From assembly GCA_028869185.1 (NCBI GenBank), contig JAGWTA010000027.1:1-33399 (forward strand): DNA of 33,399 nt. The letters are read 5' to 3'. Positions 25,652 through 33,399 of the stretch are shown in pieces (positions within the stretch are counted from its first letter, which is position 1; every line of letters begins with the position of its first letter). The notes beneath the pieces are model-generated. The model did not search any database and was not told the DNA's origin. It saw only the letters and a list, made by a program, of their open reading frames with translations. A program made the position numbers and the translations under genes. The DNA is from Hyphomicrobiales bacterium. GTDB taxonomy: Bacteria; Pseudomonadota; Alphaproteobacteria; Rhizobiales; Beijerinckiaceae.

Positions 25652-26464
25652 TCAGGACGCGGCGACTGCGGGAAATTCCCGTTTCCAGACGGCTTTCGAT
25701 GTATCCTCGACTTCCAGCGCAATCTTGTCTGCGCCGTTGAGACGATAATCGAAAGCAAGACGCGGATTTTCGCACAAGGTCATCGAGCCTTCCATATCGA
25801 AAAGGCGCGTTGCGCCCAATTGTGCGGAAATGCGGCTCACATAGCGCATGGGAATATACAGCAGCGTCACCTGATTCATCTGCATGCCGGTGTTTTGCGG
25901 ATGCAGCACTTCCATCTGCGCGTGACGGCGCACTTCGGTTGCGCCAGCGCTGTCCTTGGTCAGATCGACGAAGCGCATACGGCCCATCGTCGCGGCGATT
26001 TCCTTGTCGTCGGTGATTGGCGGCGCAGCGCACACGCCAAGGCCGGACGCCTTCACGAATTTTTCCGCAGCGTAAAGCGCGCCATCGCTCGCCTCGACCA
26101 CAACGCGCGCGTTGGACTGCTGGTCGAGCCGGATCCACAAGGAGAGATCCGCCTTGTCGCGCCCGTCCGCAAAGCGGAACGTCGCGGCGACCGGCATCGG
26201 ATTTTCATCGACGATGAAGGCGATGGATTTGATCGTGCGGCCATCGCCGAAAGCGGCCTGGAGGGACAGAGGCACGGCGCGCTGATCCTCCGCGCGATAG
26301 GGCGCCGAGAAGGCGCGGATCGGGCCGCCGGAAAGAACCGGGCGGGAGCCGTAAACGGTGGTCCTGATGTCGTCCCAGGCGGAGCCGGCGCGCGCGGCGG
26401 CGGGCAGGAGCGGCGCAGAGAGCGCTGCGCCGAGAAGGCTGCGGCGGGAAAGGGGGCCCGGCAT
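25652..26464 (-). CDS. SoxYZ-like fused carrier protein (quinoprotein dehydrogenase-associated type)
   Basis: 270-residue periplasmic protein with a Tat-type signal (SRRSLLGAALSAPLLPAAARA). The N-terminal half is SoxY-like and ends in KASGLGVCAAP, where Cys145 corresponds to the swinging-arm cysteine of SoxY. The C-terminal half is SoxZ-like, with EVLHPQNTGMQMNQVT (compare the HPMETG of SoxZ) and a final immunoglobulin-like strand set. In thiosulfate-oxidising bacteria SoxY and SoxZ are separate; fused forms are known as SoxYZ-like carriers that accompany PQQ-dependent dehydrogenases. No soxABCD gene and no dehydrogenase is in this window. GGAGG lies 4 bases before the ATG at 26464. The KAP NTPase starts 97 bases downstream. 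Partner and substrate are unknown. Confidence 0.83.
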   Translation of the reverse strand: MPGPLSRRSLLGAALSAPLLPAAARAGSAWDDIRTTVYGSRPVLSGGPIRAFSAPYRAEDQRAVPLSLQAAFGDGRTIKSIAFIVDENPMPVAATFRFADGRDKADLSLWIRLDQQSNARVVVEASDGALYAAEKFVKASGLGVCAAPPITDDKEIAATMGRMRFVDLTKDSAGATEVRRHAQMEVLHPQNTGMQMNQVTLLYIPMRYVSRISAQLGATRLFDMEGSMTLCENPRLAFDYRLNGADKIALEVEDTSKAVWKREFPAVAAS

Positions 26465-26490
26465 GGTTCCTCCATTTTTTATTTGCAGGC

Positions 26491-26519
26491 AGAAAACAGC
26501 GCTCGCCGCCCACTGTCAA
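26491..26519 (-). promoter_or_regulatory. Candidate promoter of the SoxYZ-like gene
   Basis: Minus-strand TTGACA (26519-26514) is followed after 17 bases by TTTTCT (26496-26491), a poor -10 box. The start point would lie about 20 bases before the ATG at 26464. The perfect -35 box and its position in the only gap after the flippase gene support it. Confidence 0.35.
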
Positions 26520-26538
26520 TGCGGCGGGCGCGGCGCGC

Positions 26539-27957
26539 TCAGCCCTGCTTGCGCAATTTGCGCAAGACCAGTGTGCGCAATTGCGCGACATCCAGCGCGG
26601 CGATCACGCCGGCGTAAGCGGCCGCGCCGAGGCCCGCCTGCAGGATCAGCGTCAGCAGGCCGGGGCTCGCCGCGCGCAACGGCCATACGCAGGCCAGCAT
26701 GAATGCAGCCGCGGCGCATGCGCCCAGAATGTCGCGCGCGCGCGGCCAGACGCCCTTGATGCGCGCCGCGCCGACGAGCAGCGCCAGCAGGCCCGCAATA
26801 GAGGCGGCCGATTGCGCCATCGCGTAAACGGTCGCGTCTGCGCCGTGCGGCAGCAGCGCGATGGCGGCGAAATCGGCGATGAGCGCGACAAGGGCGGCGA
26901 TGACCAGCGGCAGCGTGCGCTGCTCGATCTGGAATGCCGGATTGACGGCGTAGTTGGCCAGCGCGAATGCGATCAACGCCGGCGTCATCAGGCCGAAATA
27001 ATGGGCGAACGGCCCGCGGTAGGCTTCGGGCACCACGAGCGCCTGAAAACTGGGCAGGACGGCGAAGGCGCCGAGCGCGACGGGCAGCACGATCGCCAGC
27101 ACGATGGCGCCGTTGCGCCCGACCTGCGCGCGGGCGCTTTCGGCGCCTTCGGTTTTCTCGCGCAGCACGGCGAGCTGAAACAGGATGACATCGAGACCCG
27201 AGCCGATCACGCCGACGACGCGCAGGCCAATCTCGAAGGCGAGCGCAAGCTGGCCGGCCTGCGCATAATCGTGCTCATGCGCCGCCAGCCAGCGGTTGAG
27301 CATGGGGATCGACTGATACATGAAATTCGCCGCGACGATCGGCAGCGCATAGGTTGCGAACATGCCTGCGGTGGCGCGGCGCGCCAGCCCGGGGCGCGCC
27401 GCCGGATCGCGCAAGGGCGCGCCCGCCAGAACGACGGAGCCGGCAGCGCTCACGATGAGCCCCGCGAGCGCAGCGACCGCCGAGCCGAAATACCACGCTC
27501 CGCCAATCGTGAGCGCGAAAGACAGCAGGTTCTTGACGATGATCAGGCGGCCGTAGGCGGCATCGAGAAAGCGCGCGCGGGCGAAGGCGGTGGAGAGGTC
27601 GAAGGCGCCATTGGCGCAGGCCGCGCAAATCGCAAGCGTCGCAAGTTCGGGCGACGGCGGCGCCGGCGCGCCGCTGAAAATGACGATGGCGGCGACCAGA
27701 ACGCCAAGCCCGGCGAGCGCGGCGAAGCCGACATCGAGCGTTGCGCGAATGTCCGGCCGCTCGGCCCTGTCGTGATCGGAATAAAAGCGCAGCGCCGAGA
27801 GGCGCAGCCATTCGAAAAGGCTGATCTGGATGACGACGCCGATCGACAGGGCGAGCGCGTAGCGCCCGTATTCGGCCGGCCCGAGCAGCTTGGCCACCAC
27901 AAGCCCGACGATGAAATTGAGGATGGCGTTGACCAGAAAGGGCAGAAGTATGCGCAT
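26539..27957 (-). CDS. Polysaccharide flippase (Wzx/MOP family)
   Basis: 472-residue inner-membrane protein with about 12 to 14 hydrophobic helices. It starts MRILLPFLVNAILNFIVGLV and continues AKLLGPAEYGRYALALSIG, the Leu-Gly-Pro-x-x-Tyr-Gly segment typical of lipopolysaccharide/polysaccharide flippases, with FEWLRLSALRFYSD in the next loop. Such proteins move lipid-linked sugar units across the membrane. There are no glycosyltransferase genes beside it in the window, so the glycan cannot be named; the GH94 protein 6 kb away is the only other glycan gene. The ATG at 27957 has only a GAG as ribosome site. The gene is followed after 74 bases by the SoxYZ-like gene on the same strand. Confidence 0.86.
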   Translation of the reverse strand: MRILLPFLVNAILNFIVGLVVAKLLGPAEYGRYALALSIGVVIQISLFEWLRLSALRFYSDHDRAERPDIRATLDVGFAALAGLGVLVAAIVIFSGAPAPPSPELATLAICAACANGAFDLSTAFARARFLDAAYGRLIIVKNLLSFALTIGGAWYFGSAVAALAGLIVSAAGSVVLAGAPLRDPAARPGLARRATAGMFATYALPIVAANFMYQSIPMLNRWLAAHEHDYAQAGQLALAFEIGLRVVGVIGSGLDVILFQLAVLREKTEGAESARAQVGRNGAIVLAIVLPVALGAFAVLPSFQALVVPEAYRGPFAHYFGLMTPALIAFALANYAVNPAFQIEQRTLPLVIAALVALIADFAAIALLPHGADATVYAMAQSAASIAGLLALLVGAARIKGVWPRARDILGACAAAAFMLACVWPLRAASPGLLTLILQAGLGAAAYAGVIAALDVAQLRTLVLRKLRKQG

Positions 27958-28544
27958 GGCGCTCTGACGTCGGACAGCGAATCGCGCGGCGCGCGGAACG
28001 GGTTGAGGCGTAGGAGCATTGGCGCGATTAAGCTAGAGCCGCGCGTTGCGTCCTTGACAATTTTCCTAATGCATGCCAAATGTCCTTTGCCTTGCGCGCA
28101 GGAGGGCGTTCCGGATGGTTCCGAACGCGCAGCAGGGCCGGCGGCCTTGCGCCGGGGCCTGACCAGTCCCGTCCCGGGGCGCGGAGAGAACCAGACGCCG
28201 GGGCGGCATTACGACCGCCCTGCAACGGGGCTGTTGCGAACGGGCCGGGCCTCCCTGCAAGGGGAAACGCCAGCTTCCGAGGCGCTTCTTCGCGAAAAAT
28301 GCCGAAGCGGGAAGTCCGGCCTGCCGACTTTTTGCAAAAGCTTTTGAGAACGGCGAGTCGGGCTTCCGCTTCCTTCTCTTCTCGCAACGCCCGGTGAATG
28401 CGCGGGGACGATGGAGCGCGCGCCGGGCTGCCGAAAAACCGGCGCTGCGAGAGCGCATGGCGGCGAACAGTTCTGGACCGGCGGGGCGCGCCTCGTTACA
28501 AACGCCGCAACTCCCATCCTCGATTCACGGATCAAGACGAGCCC
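27958..28544. other. 587-base gap without a credible gene
   Basis: Lies between the divergent flippase and ettA genes. Seen: a TTGACA at 28054-28059 on the plus strand with no good -10 box, a block rich in GGGCC and CCCGG runs (28130-28260), and a perfect palindrome CAAAAGCTTTTG at 28335-28346. Both strands stay open for about 100 codons in this block, but none of the readings has a ribosome site, protein-like composition or family match. It may hold a long ettA leader, a small RNA or a dispersed repeat. Confidence 0.5.
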
Positions 28545-30197
28545 ATGGCGCGCCAGTTCATCTATCACATGCAGGGTCTGACCAAGACCTATCCCGGCGG
28601 CAAGAAGGTGTTGGACAATGTCCATCTGTCCTTCTACCCGGACGCCAAGATCGGCGTGCTCGGCGTCAACGGCGCCGGCAAATCGACGCTCCTGCGCATC
28701 ATGGCGGGGATCGACAAGGAATTCACGGGGGACGGCTGGGTCGCCGAAGGCGCGCGCGTCGGCTATCTGCCGCAGGAGCCCCATCTCGAACCCGAACTCA
28801 CCGTGCGCGAAAACGTGATGCTCGGCGTGAAGGAAAAGAAGGCGATCCTCGACCGTTACAACGAACTCGCGATGAACTATTCGGACGAGACGGCGGACGA
28901 GATGACCAATCTGCAGGACGAGATCGAGGCCAAGGGCCTGTGGGATCTCGACAGCCAGGTCGATCAGGCGATGGACGCGCTGAACTGTCCGCCCGACGAC
29001 GCCGATGTGACGAAACTGTCGGGCGGCGAGCGCCGCCGCGTGGCGCTGTGCCGTCTTCTGCTCGAACAGCCCGAGCTGCTGCTGCTGGACGAACCGACCA
29101 ACCATCTCGACGCCGAGACGGTGAACTGGCTCGAAGGCCATCTGCGCAATTATCCCGGCGCGATCCTGATCGTCACGCACGACCGCTATTTTCTCGACAA
29201 TGTCACGGGCTGGATTCTCGAACTCGACCGCGGCCGCGGCATTCCCTACGAAGGCAATTACACGAGCTGGCTGCATCAAAAGCAGAAGCGCCTTGCGCAG
29301 GAAGCAAGCGAGGACAAGGCCCGCCAGCGCGCGCTGGAAGCCGAAAGCGAATGGATCGCCTCTTCGCCGAAAGCCCGTCAGGCCAAGAGCAAGGCGCGCA
29401 TTCAGCGCTACGAAGATCTCGTCGCCAAACAAAGCGAGAAGGCCCCGACGAGCGCGCAGATCATCATTCCGGTGGCCGAGCGCCTCGGACAGAATGTCAT
29501 CGAATTTTCGGGCCTGTCGAAAGCGTTCGGCGACAAGCTGCTCATCGACGATCTGTCGTTCAAATTGCCGCCCGGCGGCATTGTCGGCGTGATCGGGCCG
29601 AACGGCGCGGGCAAGACGACGCTGTTCCGCATGATCACCGGCGCGGAAAAGCCGGACGGCGGCGCCATCGACATCGGCGAAAGCGTGCAGCTTGGCTATG
29701 TCGACCAGTCGCGCGATGCGCTGGCCGACAACAAGACCGTGTGGGAGGAAATCTCGGGCGGCAACGACATCATTTATCTGGGCAAGCGCGAGATCAATTC
29801 GCGCGGCTATTGCTCGGCGTTCAATTTCAAGGGCGCTGACCAGCAGAAGAAGGTCGGCCAGCTTTCGGGCGGCGAGCGCAACCGCGTGCATCTGGCGAAG
29901 ATGCTCAAGAGCGGCGCCAATGTTTTGCTGCTCGACGAACCGACCAACGATCTCGACGTCGAAACGCTGCGCGCGCTGGAAGAGGCGCTGACGGATTTTG
30001 CGGGCTGCGCCGTCATCATCAGCCACGATCGCTTTTTCCTCGACCGCATCGCCACGCACATGCTCGCCTTCGAGGGCGACAGCCATGTCGAATGGTTCGA
30101 GGGCAATTTCGCCGATTACGAGGAAGACAAGAAACGCCGCCTCGGCATCGATTCGGTCATTCCGCACCGGCTGAAATACAAAAAGTTTTCGCGCTGA
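28545..30197 (+). CDS. ettA: Energy-dependent translational throttle protein EttA (ABC-F)
   Basis: Soluble ABC-F ATPase of 550 residues that binds the ribosomal E site and tunes early elongation according to ATP level. Two ATPase domains are seen: Walker [10 protein letters not shown], signature [13 protein letters not shown] and Walker [13 protein letters not shown] in the first; [22 protein letters not shown] and [12 protein letters not shown] in the second. The EttA arm (around [19 protein letters not shown]) and the linker [20 protein letters not shown] are present, and the protein opens [20 protein letters not shown] as in other EttA. The frame is open 49 codons upstream but homology starts at the ATG 28545. 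It ends ahead of an AT-rich hairpin. No operon partner. Confidence 0.95.
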   Translation: MARQFIYHMQGLTKTYPGGKKVLDNVHLSFYPDAKIGVLGVNGAGKSTLLRIMAGIDKEFTGDGWVAEGARVGYLPQEPHLEPELTVRENVMLGVKEKKAILDRYNELAMNYSDETADEMTNLQDEIEAKGLWDLDSQVDQAMDALNCPPDDADVTKLSGGERRRVALCRLLLEQPELLLLDEPTNHLDAETVNWLEGHLRNYPGAILIVTHDRYFLDNVTGWILELDRGRGIPYEGNYTSWLHQKQKRLAQEASEDKARQRALEAESEWIASSPKARQAKSKARIQRYEDLVAKQSEKAPTSAQIIIPVAERLGQNVIEFSGLSKAFGDKLLIDDLSFKLPPGGIVGVIGPNGAGKTTLFRMITGAEKPDGGAIDIGESVQLGYVDQSRDALADNKTVWEEISGGNDIIYLGKREINSRGYCSAFNFKGADQQKKVGQLSGGERNRVHLAKMLKSGANVLLLDEPTNDLDVETLRALEEALTDFAGCAVIISHDRFFLDRIATHMLAFEGDSHVEWFEGNFADYEEDKKRRLGIDSVIPHRLKYKKFSR

Positions 30198-30200
30198 GGG

Positions 30201-30220
30201 TTTAAGAATTTTTTCTTAAA
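30201..30220. terminator. AT-rich hairpin after ettA
   Basis: Perfect 8-base stem TTTAAGAA / TTCTTAAA with a TTTT loop, 4 bases after the ettA stop. It is too AT-rich for a classical intrinsic terminator and has no GC stem, so it may instead be a regulatory palindrome belonging to the downstream arsR-metF-metH operon. Termination is only one reading. Confidence 0.35.
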
Positions 30221-30250
30221 TCCGTGGGAGGGGTTGCGCTCGGAAAGTTC

Positions 30251-30279
30251 TTGTAAAGGCATAAAGATATCTTTATATC
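30251..30279 (+). promoter_or_regulatory. Candidate promoter of the arsR-metF-metH operon
   Basis: TTGTAA (30251-30256) and TATATC (30274-30279), each 4 of 6 to consensus, are separated by exactly 17 bases. The predicted start point, 6-8 bases after the -10 box, falls at or next to the ATG at 30287, implying a leaderless or nearly leaderless message. The operator palindrome fills the spacer. Confidence 0.45.
30261..30276. promoter_or_regulatory. Perfect 16-base palindrome, probable ArsR/SahR-type operator
   Basis: ATAAAGATATCTTTAT is its own reverse complement and lies 10 bases before the ATG of the ArsR-methyltransferase gene, overlapping the presumed -10 box. ArsR-family repressors bind such AT-rich palindromes, and SahR-type ArsR regulators of methionine genes are known to respond to S-adenosylhomocysteine. 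Autorepression is inferred. Confidence 0.7.
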
Positions 30280-30286
30280 TCACGGA

Positions 30287-31297
30287 ATGCTCGAGCCAGC
30301 CAAAATATCCCTGAGCCTCGCCCTTGCCGCCCTCTCCGCCGCCGGCGAGGAAACGCGGCTGCGCATTCTCATGCTGATCGCCGAAATGGAGCTGACCGTC
30401 TCGGAGCTCGTCGCCATTCTCGGCCAGTCGCAGCCGCGCGTCTCGCGTCATCTGAAACTGCTGCTGGAGGCGGGCCTGGCCGAACGGCGGCGCGAGGGCG
30501 CGTGGGCGTTCTTCCGCGCCGCGCAGGAAGGTCCGGGCGCGGAGGCCGCCCGCGCCATTCTCGCGCGGCTCGATCCGGCGGATCCAACGCTTGCTGCAGA
30601 TCGCGAGCGGCTTTCGGAAATCCGCCGCTCGCGCGCCGACCACGCCGCGCGCTACTTCGCGCAACACGCCGCGCAATGGGATCGGCTGCGCACGCTGCAT
30701 GCGCCTGAAGCCGATGTCGAGCGGACAATTGTCGATATGGCGCTGGAGAGACCGTTCTCCGCGCTGCTCGATTGCGGCACGGGATCTGGCCGCATGATCG
30801 AACTGCTGGCGCGCCACGCCGAGCGCGCGCTTGGCGTCGACCAGTCGGCTGCGATGCTGTCCGTCGCGCGGGCCAATCTCGAACGCGCGGGCGTGAAGAA
30901 CGCGCAATTGCGGCAGGGCGACATCTATGCATTGCCTGTCGAGCGCAATTCGATCGATCTGGCGGTGCTGCATCAGGTGCTGCACTATCTCGACGATCCT
31001 GCGCGCGCCTTGCGCGAGGCGGCGCGCGCGTTGCGCCCCTCCGGCCGGTTGATCGTCGTCGATTTCGCGCCGCATGCCGAAGAACATCTGCGCGAATTGC
31101 ATCAGCATCGCCGTCTCGGATTCTCGCCCGACGAAATTGCGCGGCTATTGGCGGAATCTGAACTCGATGTTGTCGAGCATCGCGATCTTGCGCCTGCGCG
31201 GCGCGAGAGCGGCAAGCTTACTGTCTCCATCTGGCTGGCGCAGGACCGGCGCGTCGTAACCGATGCGCCCGCGCGCGGCTTCCAGCAAATCGCCTGA
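30287..31297 (+). CDS. ArsR-family regulator fused to SAM-dependent methyltransferase
   Basis: 336-residue fusion. Residues 1-80 form an ArsR winged helix (EETRLRILMLIAEMELTVSE, then GQSQPRVSRHLKLLLEAGL as recognition helix); no metal-binding Cys cluster is visible. Residues about 115-330 form a class I methyltransferase with motif I LLDCGTGSGR (160-169), acidic motif II GVDQS and LHQVLHYLDDPARAL. Such fusions commonly sit upstream of metF in Hyphomicrobiales, so the product probably senses S-adenosylmethionine or S-adenosylhomocysteine through the methyltransferase fold and represses methionine cycle genes. Whether it still methylates anything is unknown. The palindrome at 30261-30276 is the likely binding site. 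metF begins 7 bases after its stop. No separate SD is seen before the ATG. Confidence 0.9.
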   Translation: MLEPAKISLSLALAALSAAGEETRLRILMLIAEMELTVSELVAILGQSQPRVSRHLKLLLEAGLAERRREGAWAFFRAAQEGPGAEAARAILARLDPADPTLAADRERLSEIRRSRADHAARYFAQHAAQWDRLRTLHAPEADVERTIVDMALERPFSALLDCGTGSGRMIELLARHAERALGVDQSAAMLSVARANLERAGVKNAQLRQGDIYALPVERNSIDLAVLHQVLHYLDDPARALREAARALRPSGRLIVVDFAPHAEEHLRELHQHRRLGFSPDEIARLLAESELDVVEHRDLAPARRESGKLTVSIWLAQDRRVVTDAPARGFQQIA

Positions 31298-31304
31298 GAA
31301 CAAC

Positions 31305-32171
31305 ATGTCCGCACCTCATCCCAACCGCGTCTCGTTCGAATTCTTTCCGCCAAAGACGCCGGAAATGGAAACGCAACTCTGGGACTCGATCGCGCGCCTT
31401 GCGCCGCTTGAACCTTCGTTCGTCTCCGTCACCTATGGCGCAGGCGGCTCGACGCGCGAGCGCACGCATGCGACGGTCGCACGCATCGTGCGCGAGACGA
31501 AGATCAAGCCTGCAGCGCATCTGACCTGCGTTTCGGCGAGCCGCGATGAAGTGGACGATGTCGTGCGCGGCTATTGGGATGCGGGCGTGCGCCACATCGT
31601 CGCGCTGCGCGGCGATCCGGCGGGCGGGCTCGGAACCGCCTACGAAGCCTTTCCGGGCGGCTATGCCTCCTCGACCGATCTGGTCAAAGGCATCCGCAAA
31701 ATTGGCGATTTCGACGTGTCGGTGTCGGCCTATCCCGAGGGTCATCCCGAAAGCGCTTCGCTTGCGCAGGACATCGACGCGCTGAAGGCTAAGGTGGACG
31801 CCGGCGCAACGCGCGCGATCACGCAATTCTTCTTCGAGAACGACGTCTATTTCCGCTATCTCGACAAGGTGCGCGCGGCGGGCGTCACGATTCCGATCCT
31901 GCCGGGCCTCGTGCCGGTGCAGAACTTCAAGCAGACCGCGAATTTCGCGCGCAAGACAGGCGCCAGCGTGCCGCAATGGCTTGCGGACCGGTTCGATGGG
32001 CTGGACAATGATCCGCAAACGCGACGGCTGATCGCGGCCGCGGTCGCCGCCGAACAGGCGCTCGACCTGATGAAACGCGGTGTGACCGACTTTCACTTCT
32101 ACACGATGAACCGCGCCGATCTGGTTTACGCGACATGCCACCTGCTCGGCCTGCGGGGAGAAAAACAATGA
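31305..32171 (+). CDS. metF: 5,10-methylenetetrahydrofolate reductase
   Basis: FAD enzyme that reduces methylenetetrahydrofolate to methyltetrahydrofolate, the methyl donor for MetH. 288 residues, one TIM barrel, normal for bacterial MetF. Visible: [18 protein letters not shown] (catalytic Glu in FEFFPPK), [37 protein letters not shown] (FAD contact region), [11 protein letters not shown] and [14 protein letters not shown] (substrate and FAD contacts). The ATG at 31305 has GAGAA ahead and is preferred to upstream codons that belong to the fused regulator's reading region. metH overlaps its stop (ATGA, 32168-32171), so folate methylation and methionine synthesis are coupled in one transcript. 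Confidence 0.96.
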   Translation: MSAPHPNRVSFEFFPPKTPEMETQLWDSIARLAPLEPSFVSVTYGAGGSTRERTHATVARIVRETKIKPAAHLTCVSASRDEVDDVVRGYWDAGVRHIVALRGDPAGGLGTAYEAFPGGYASSTDLVKGIRKIGDFDVSVSAYPEGHPESASLAQDIDALKAKVDAGATRAITQFFFENDVYFRYLDKVRAAGVTIPILPGLVPVQNFKQTANFARKTGASVPQWLADRFDGLDNDPQTRRLIAAAVAAEQALDLMKRGVTDFHFYTMNRADLVYATCHLLGLRGEKQ

Positions 32172-33399
32172 GAAAGCTCACCGACATCGCCGCGCGGACG
32201 AAAGCGCTGCATGAAGCCGCCGCGCAACGCATTCTGGTGCTCGACGGCGCGATGGGCACGATGATCCAGCAATTGAAGCTGGACGAAGCAGCCTTCCGCG
32301 GCGCGCGCTTCGCCGATCATGACCGCGACCTGCGCGGCAATAACGACATTCTCATTCTCACGCAGCCGGACGCCATTCGCGCGATCCATCTGCAATATTT
32401 CATGGCCGGCTCCGACATTGTCGAAACGAACACGTTTTCCTGCACGACAATCGGACAGGCGGAATACGGTCTCGAACGCGTCGCTTACGAACTCAATGTC
32501 GAAGGCGCGAAACTGTGTCGCCAGGCGGCCGATGAAGCGCAGGCGCGCGACGGCAAGCCGCGCTTTGTCGCCGGCGCCATCGGACCGACCAGCCGCACGG
32601 CCTCCATTTCGCCCGACGTCAACAATCCGGGCTTTCGCGCGACGACGTTCGACGACCTGCGCGTCGCCTACAAGGAAGCCGCGCTCGGCCTGATCGAAGG
32701 CGGCGCCGATCTGCTGCTCGTGGAGACGATTTTCGATACGCTCAACGCCAAGGCGGCGATCTATGCGATCGAAGAGGCGTTCGAGGAGACGGGCCTGCGA
32801 CTGCCTGTCATGATTTCCGGCACGATCACCGATCTTTCGGGCCGCACCCTGTCAGGGCAAACCCCGCAGGCCTTCTGGAATTCGCTGGCGCACGCCAGGC
32901 CTTTCTCCATCGGGCTCAACTGCGCGCTGGGCGCGCGCGAGATGCGCGCGCACATGGCGGAAATCGCGCGCGTCGCCGATACGCTGACCTGCGCCTATCC
33001 CAACGCCGGCCTGCCGAACGAATTCGGACTTTACGACGAAAGTCCGGAATTCATGGCGGGGCTCGTGCGCGAATTCGCAACAAGCGGGCTCGTCAATATT
33101 GTCGGGGGATGCTGCGGCACGACGCCCGACCATATCGCGGCGATCGCGAAAGCGGTTGAAGGCCTGCCGCCGCGCAAGGTTGCGAAAGTCGCGCCGCTGC
33201 TGCGGCTTTCGGGGCTCGAGCCGTTCACGCTCACGCCCGACATTCGCTTCGTGAATGTCGGCGAGCGCACCAACGTCACGGGCTCGGCCAAATTCCGTAA
33301 ATTGATCACCGCAGGCGACTACACCGCCGCGCTGCAGGTGGCGCGCGACCAGGTCGAGAACGGCGCGCAGATCATCGACGTCAACATGGACGAGGGCCT
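32168..33399 (+). CDS. metH: Cobalamin-dependent methionine synthase (3' end missing)
   Basis: N-terminal 410 residues of MetH, which moves the methyl group of methyltetrahydrofolate to homocysteine through cobalamin. The homocysteine module is complete: [46 protein letters not shown], then the three zinc Cys, one in [10 protein letters not shown] and two in [10 protein letters not shown]. The folate module begins with [19 protein letters not shown] and is cut by the window edge at the VNMDEG motif. The cobalamin-binding and reactivation domains should follow outside. The ATG overlaps the metF stop with GGGGAG about 7 bases ahead. Presence of metH implies a need for cobalamin. No cobalamin riboswitch is seen, as expected for an internal operon gene. 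Confidence 0.96.
   Translation, partial: MRKLTDIAARTKALHEAAAQRILVLDGAMGTMIQQLKLDEAAFRGARFADHDRDLRGNNDILILTQPDAIRAIHLQYFMAGSDIVETNTFSCTTIGQAEYGLERVAYELNVEGAKLCRQAADEAQARDGKPRFVAGAIGPTSRTASISPDVNNPGFRATTFDDLRVAYKEAALGLIEGGADLLLVETIFDTLNAKAAIYAIEEAFEETGLRLPVMISGTITDLSGRTLSGQTPQAFWNSLAHARPFSIGLNCALGAREMRAHMAEIARVADTLTCAYPNAGLPNEFGLYDESPEFMAGLVREFATSGLVNIVGGCCGTTPDHIAAIAKAVEGLPPRKVAKVAPLLRLSGLEPFTLTPDIRFVNVGERTNVTGSAKFRKLITAGDYTAALQVARDQVENGAQIIDVNMDEG

Noticed and set aside
26581-28347. 588-codon plus-strand frame over the flippase and the gap
   Set aside because: Antisense to the flippase, composition rich in Arg, Gly and Asp with no membrane or domain pattern.
28080-28397. 105-codon plus-strand and 119-codon minus-strand frames in the ettA upstream gap
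   Set aside because: Both strands open together because of high GC; no ribosome site, no recognisable protein family. Kept only as an unexplained gap.
1-33399. CRISPR array, tRNA, rRNA, integrase or transposase
   Set aside because: No regularly spaced repeats, cloverleaf arms or recombinase motifs were seen on either strand.

Overview
The window is GC-rich, densely coded DNA from an alphaproteobacterium, most likely a Hyphomicrobiales (Rhizobiales) member and possibly a methylotroph. The clues are the arsR/methyltransferase-metF-metH cluster, a DUF2478 gene beside mobA and mobB, a SoxYZ-like fused carrier of the kind linked to PQQ dehydrogenases, and a dispersed palindrome of a type common in alphaproteobacteria. 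The genus cannot be fixed from the sequence alone. I see no rRNA, tRNA, CRISPR array, insertion sequence or phage gene.

Layout. 1-6103: two RND efflux permeases of the MdtB/MdtC type (the first cut by the window edge). 6131-7938: divergent nitroreductase and Old Yellow Enzyme genes, a detoxification pair. 8058-13819: a fatty or dicarboxylic acid locus. Two paired acyl-CoA dehydrogenases (PimC/PimD-like arrangement) run leftward and a tightly packed livF-livH-livM-crotonase operon runs rightward from a shared 154-base control region. This transporter lacks a LivG ATPase and a binding protein, and the crotonase lacks both catalytic glutamates. 13820-14144: non-coding, holding a large dispersed inverted repeat. 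14145-15152: quinone oxidoreductase. 15273-21608: an 1825-residue membrane protein ending in a GH94 phosphorylase-like module, followed by a probable outer-membrane beta-barrel.

21805-23518: molybdenum cofactor genes mobB, a DUF2478 gene and mobA in alternating orientation, with a 53-base tail-to-tail overlap of the last two. 23530-27957: a leftward run of a polysaccharide flippase, a SoxY-SoxZ fusion with a Tat-type signal, and a membrane-anchored KAP-type P-loop NTPase lying just upstream of mobA. 27958-28544: a 587-base stretch without a credible gene. 28545-30197: ettA. 30261-33399: methionine cycle operon with an ArsR-methyltransferase fusion, metF and the start of metH, preceded by a perfect 16-base palindrome inside a probable promoter.

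The most unusual items are the membrane-anchored GH94 protein that lacks the synthase part of cyclic glucan synthases, the KAP NTPase, the SoxYZ-like fusion without a dehydrogenase beside it, the incomplete Liv transporter with a glutamate-less crotonase, and the possibly leaderless, self-repressed arsR-metF-metH operon. Starts were chosen by family alignment, Shine-Dalgarno (SD) sequence and operon spacing.
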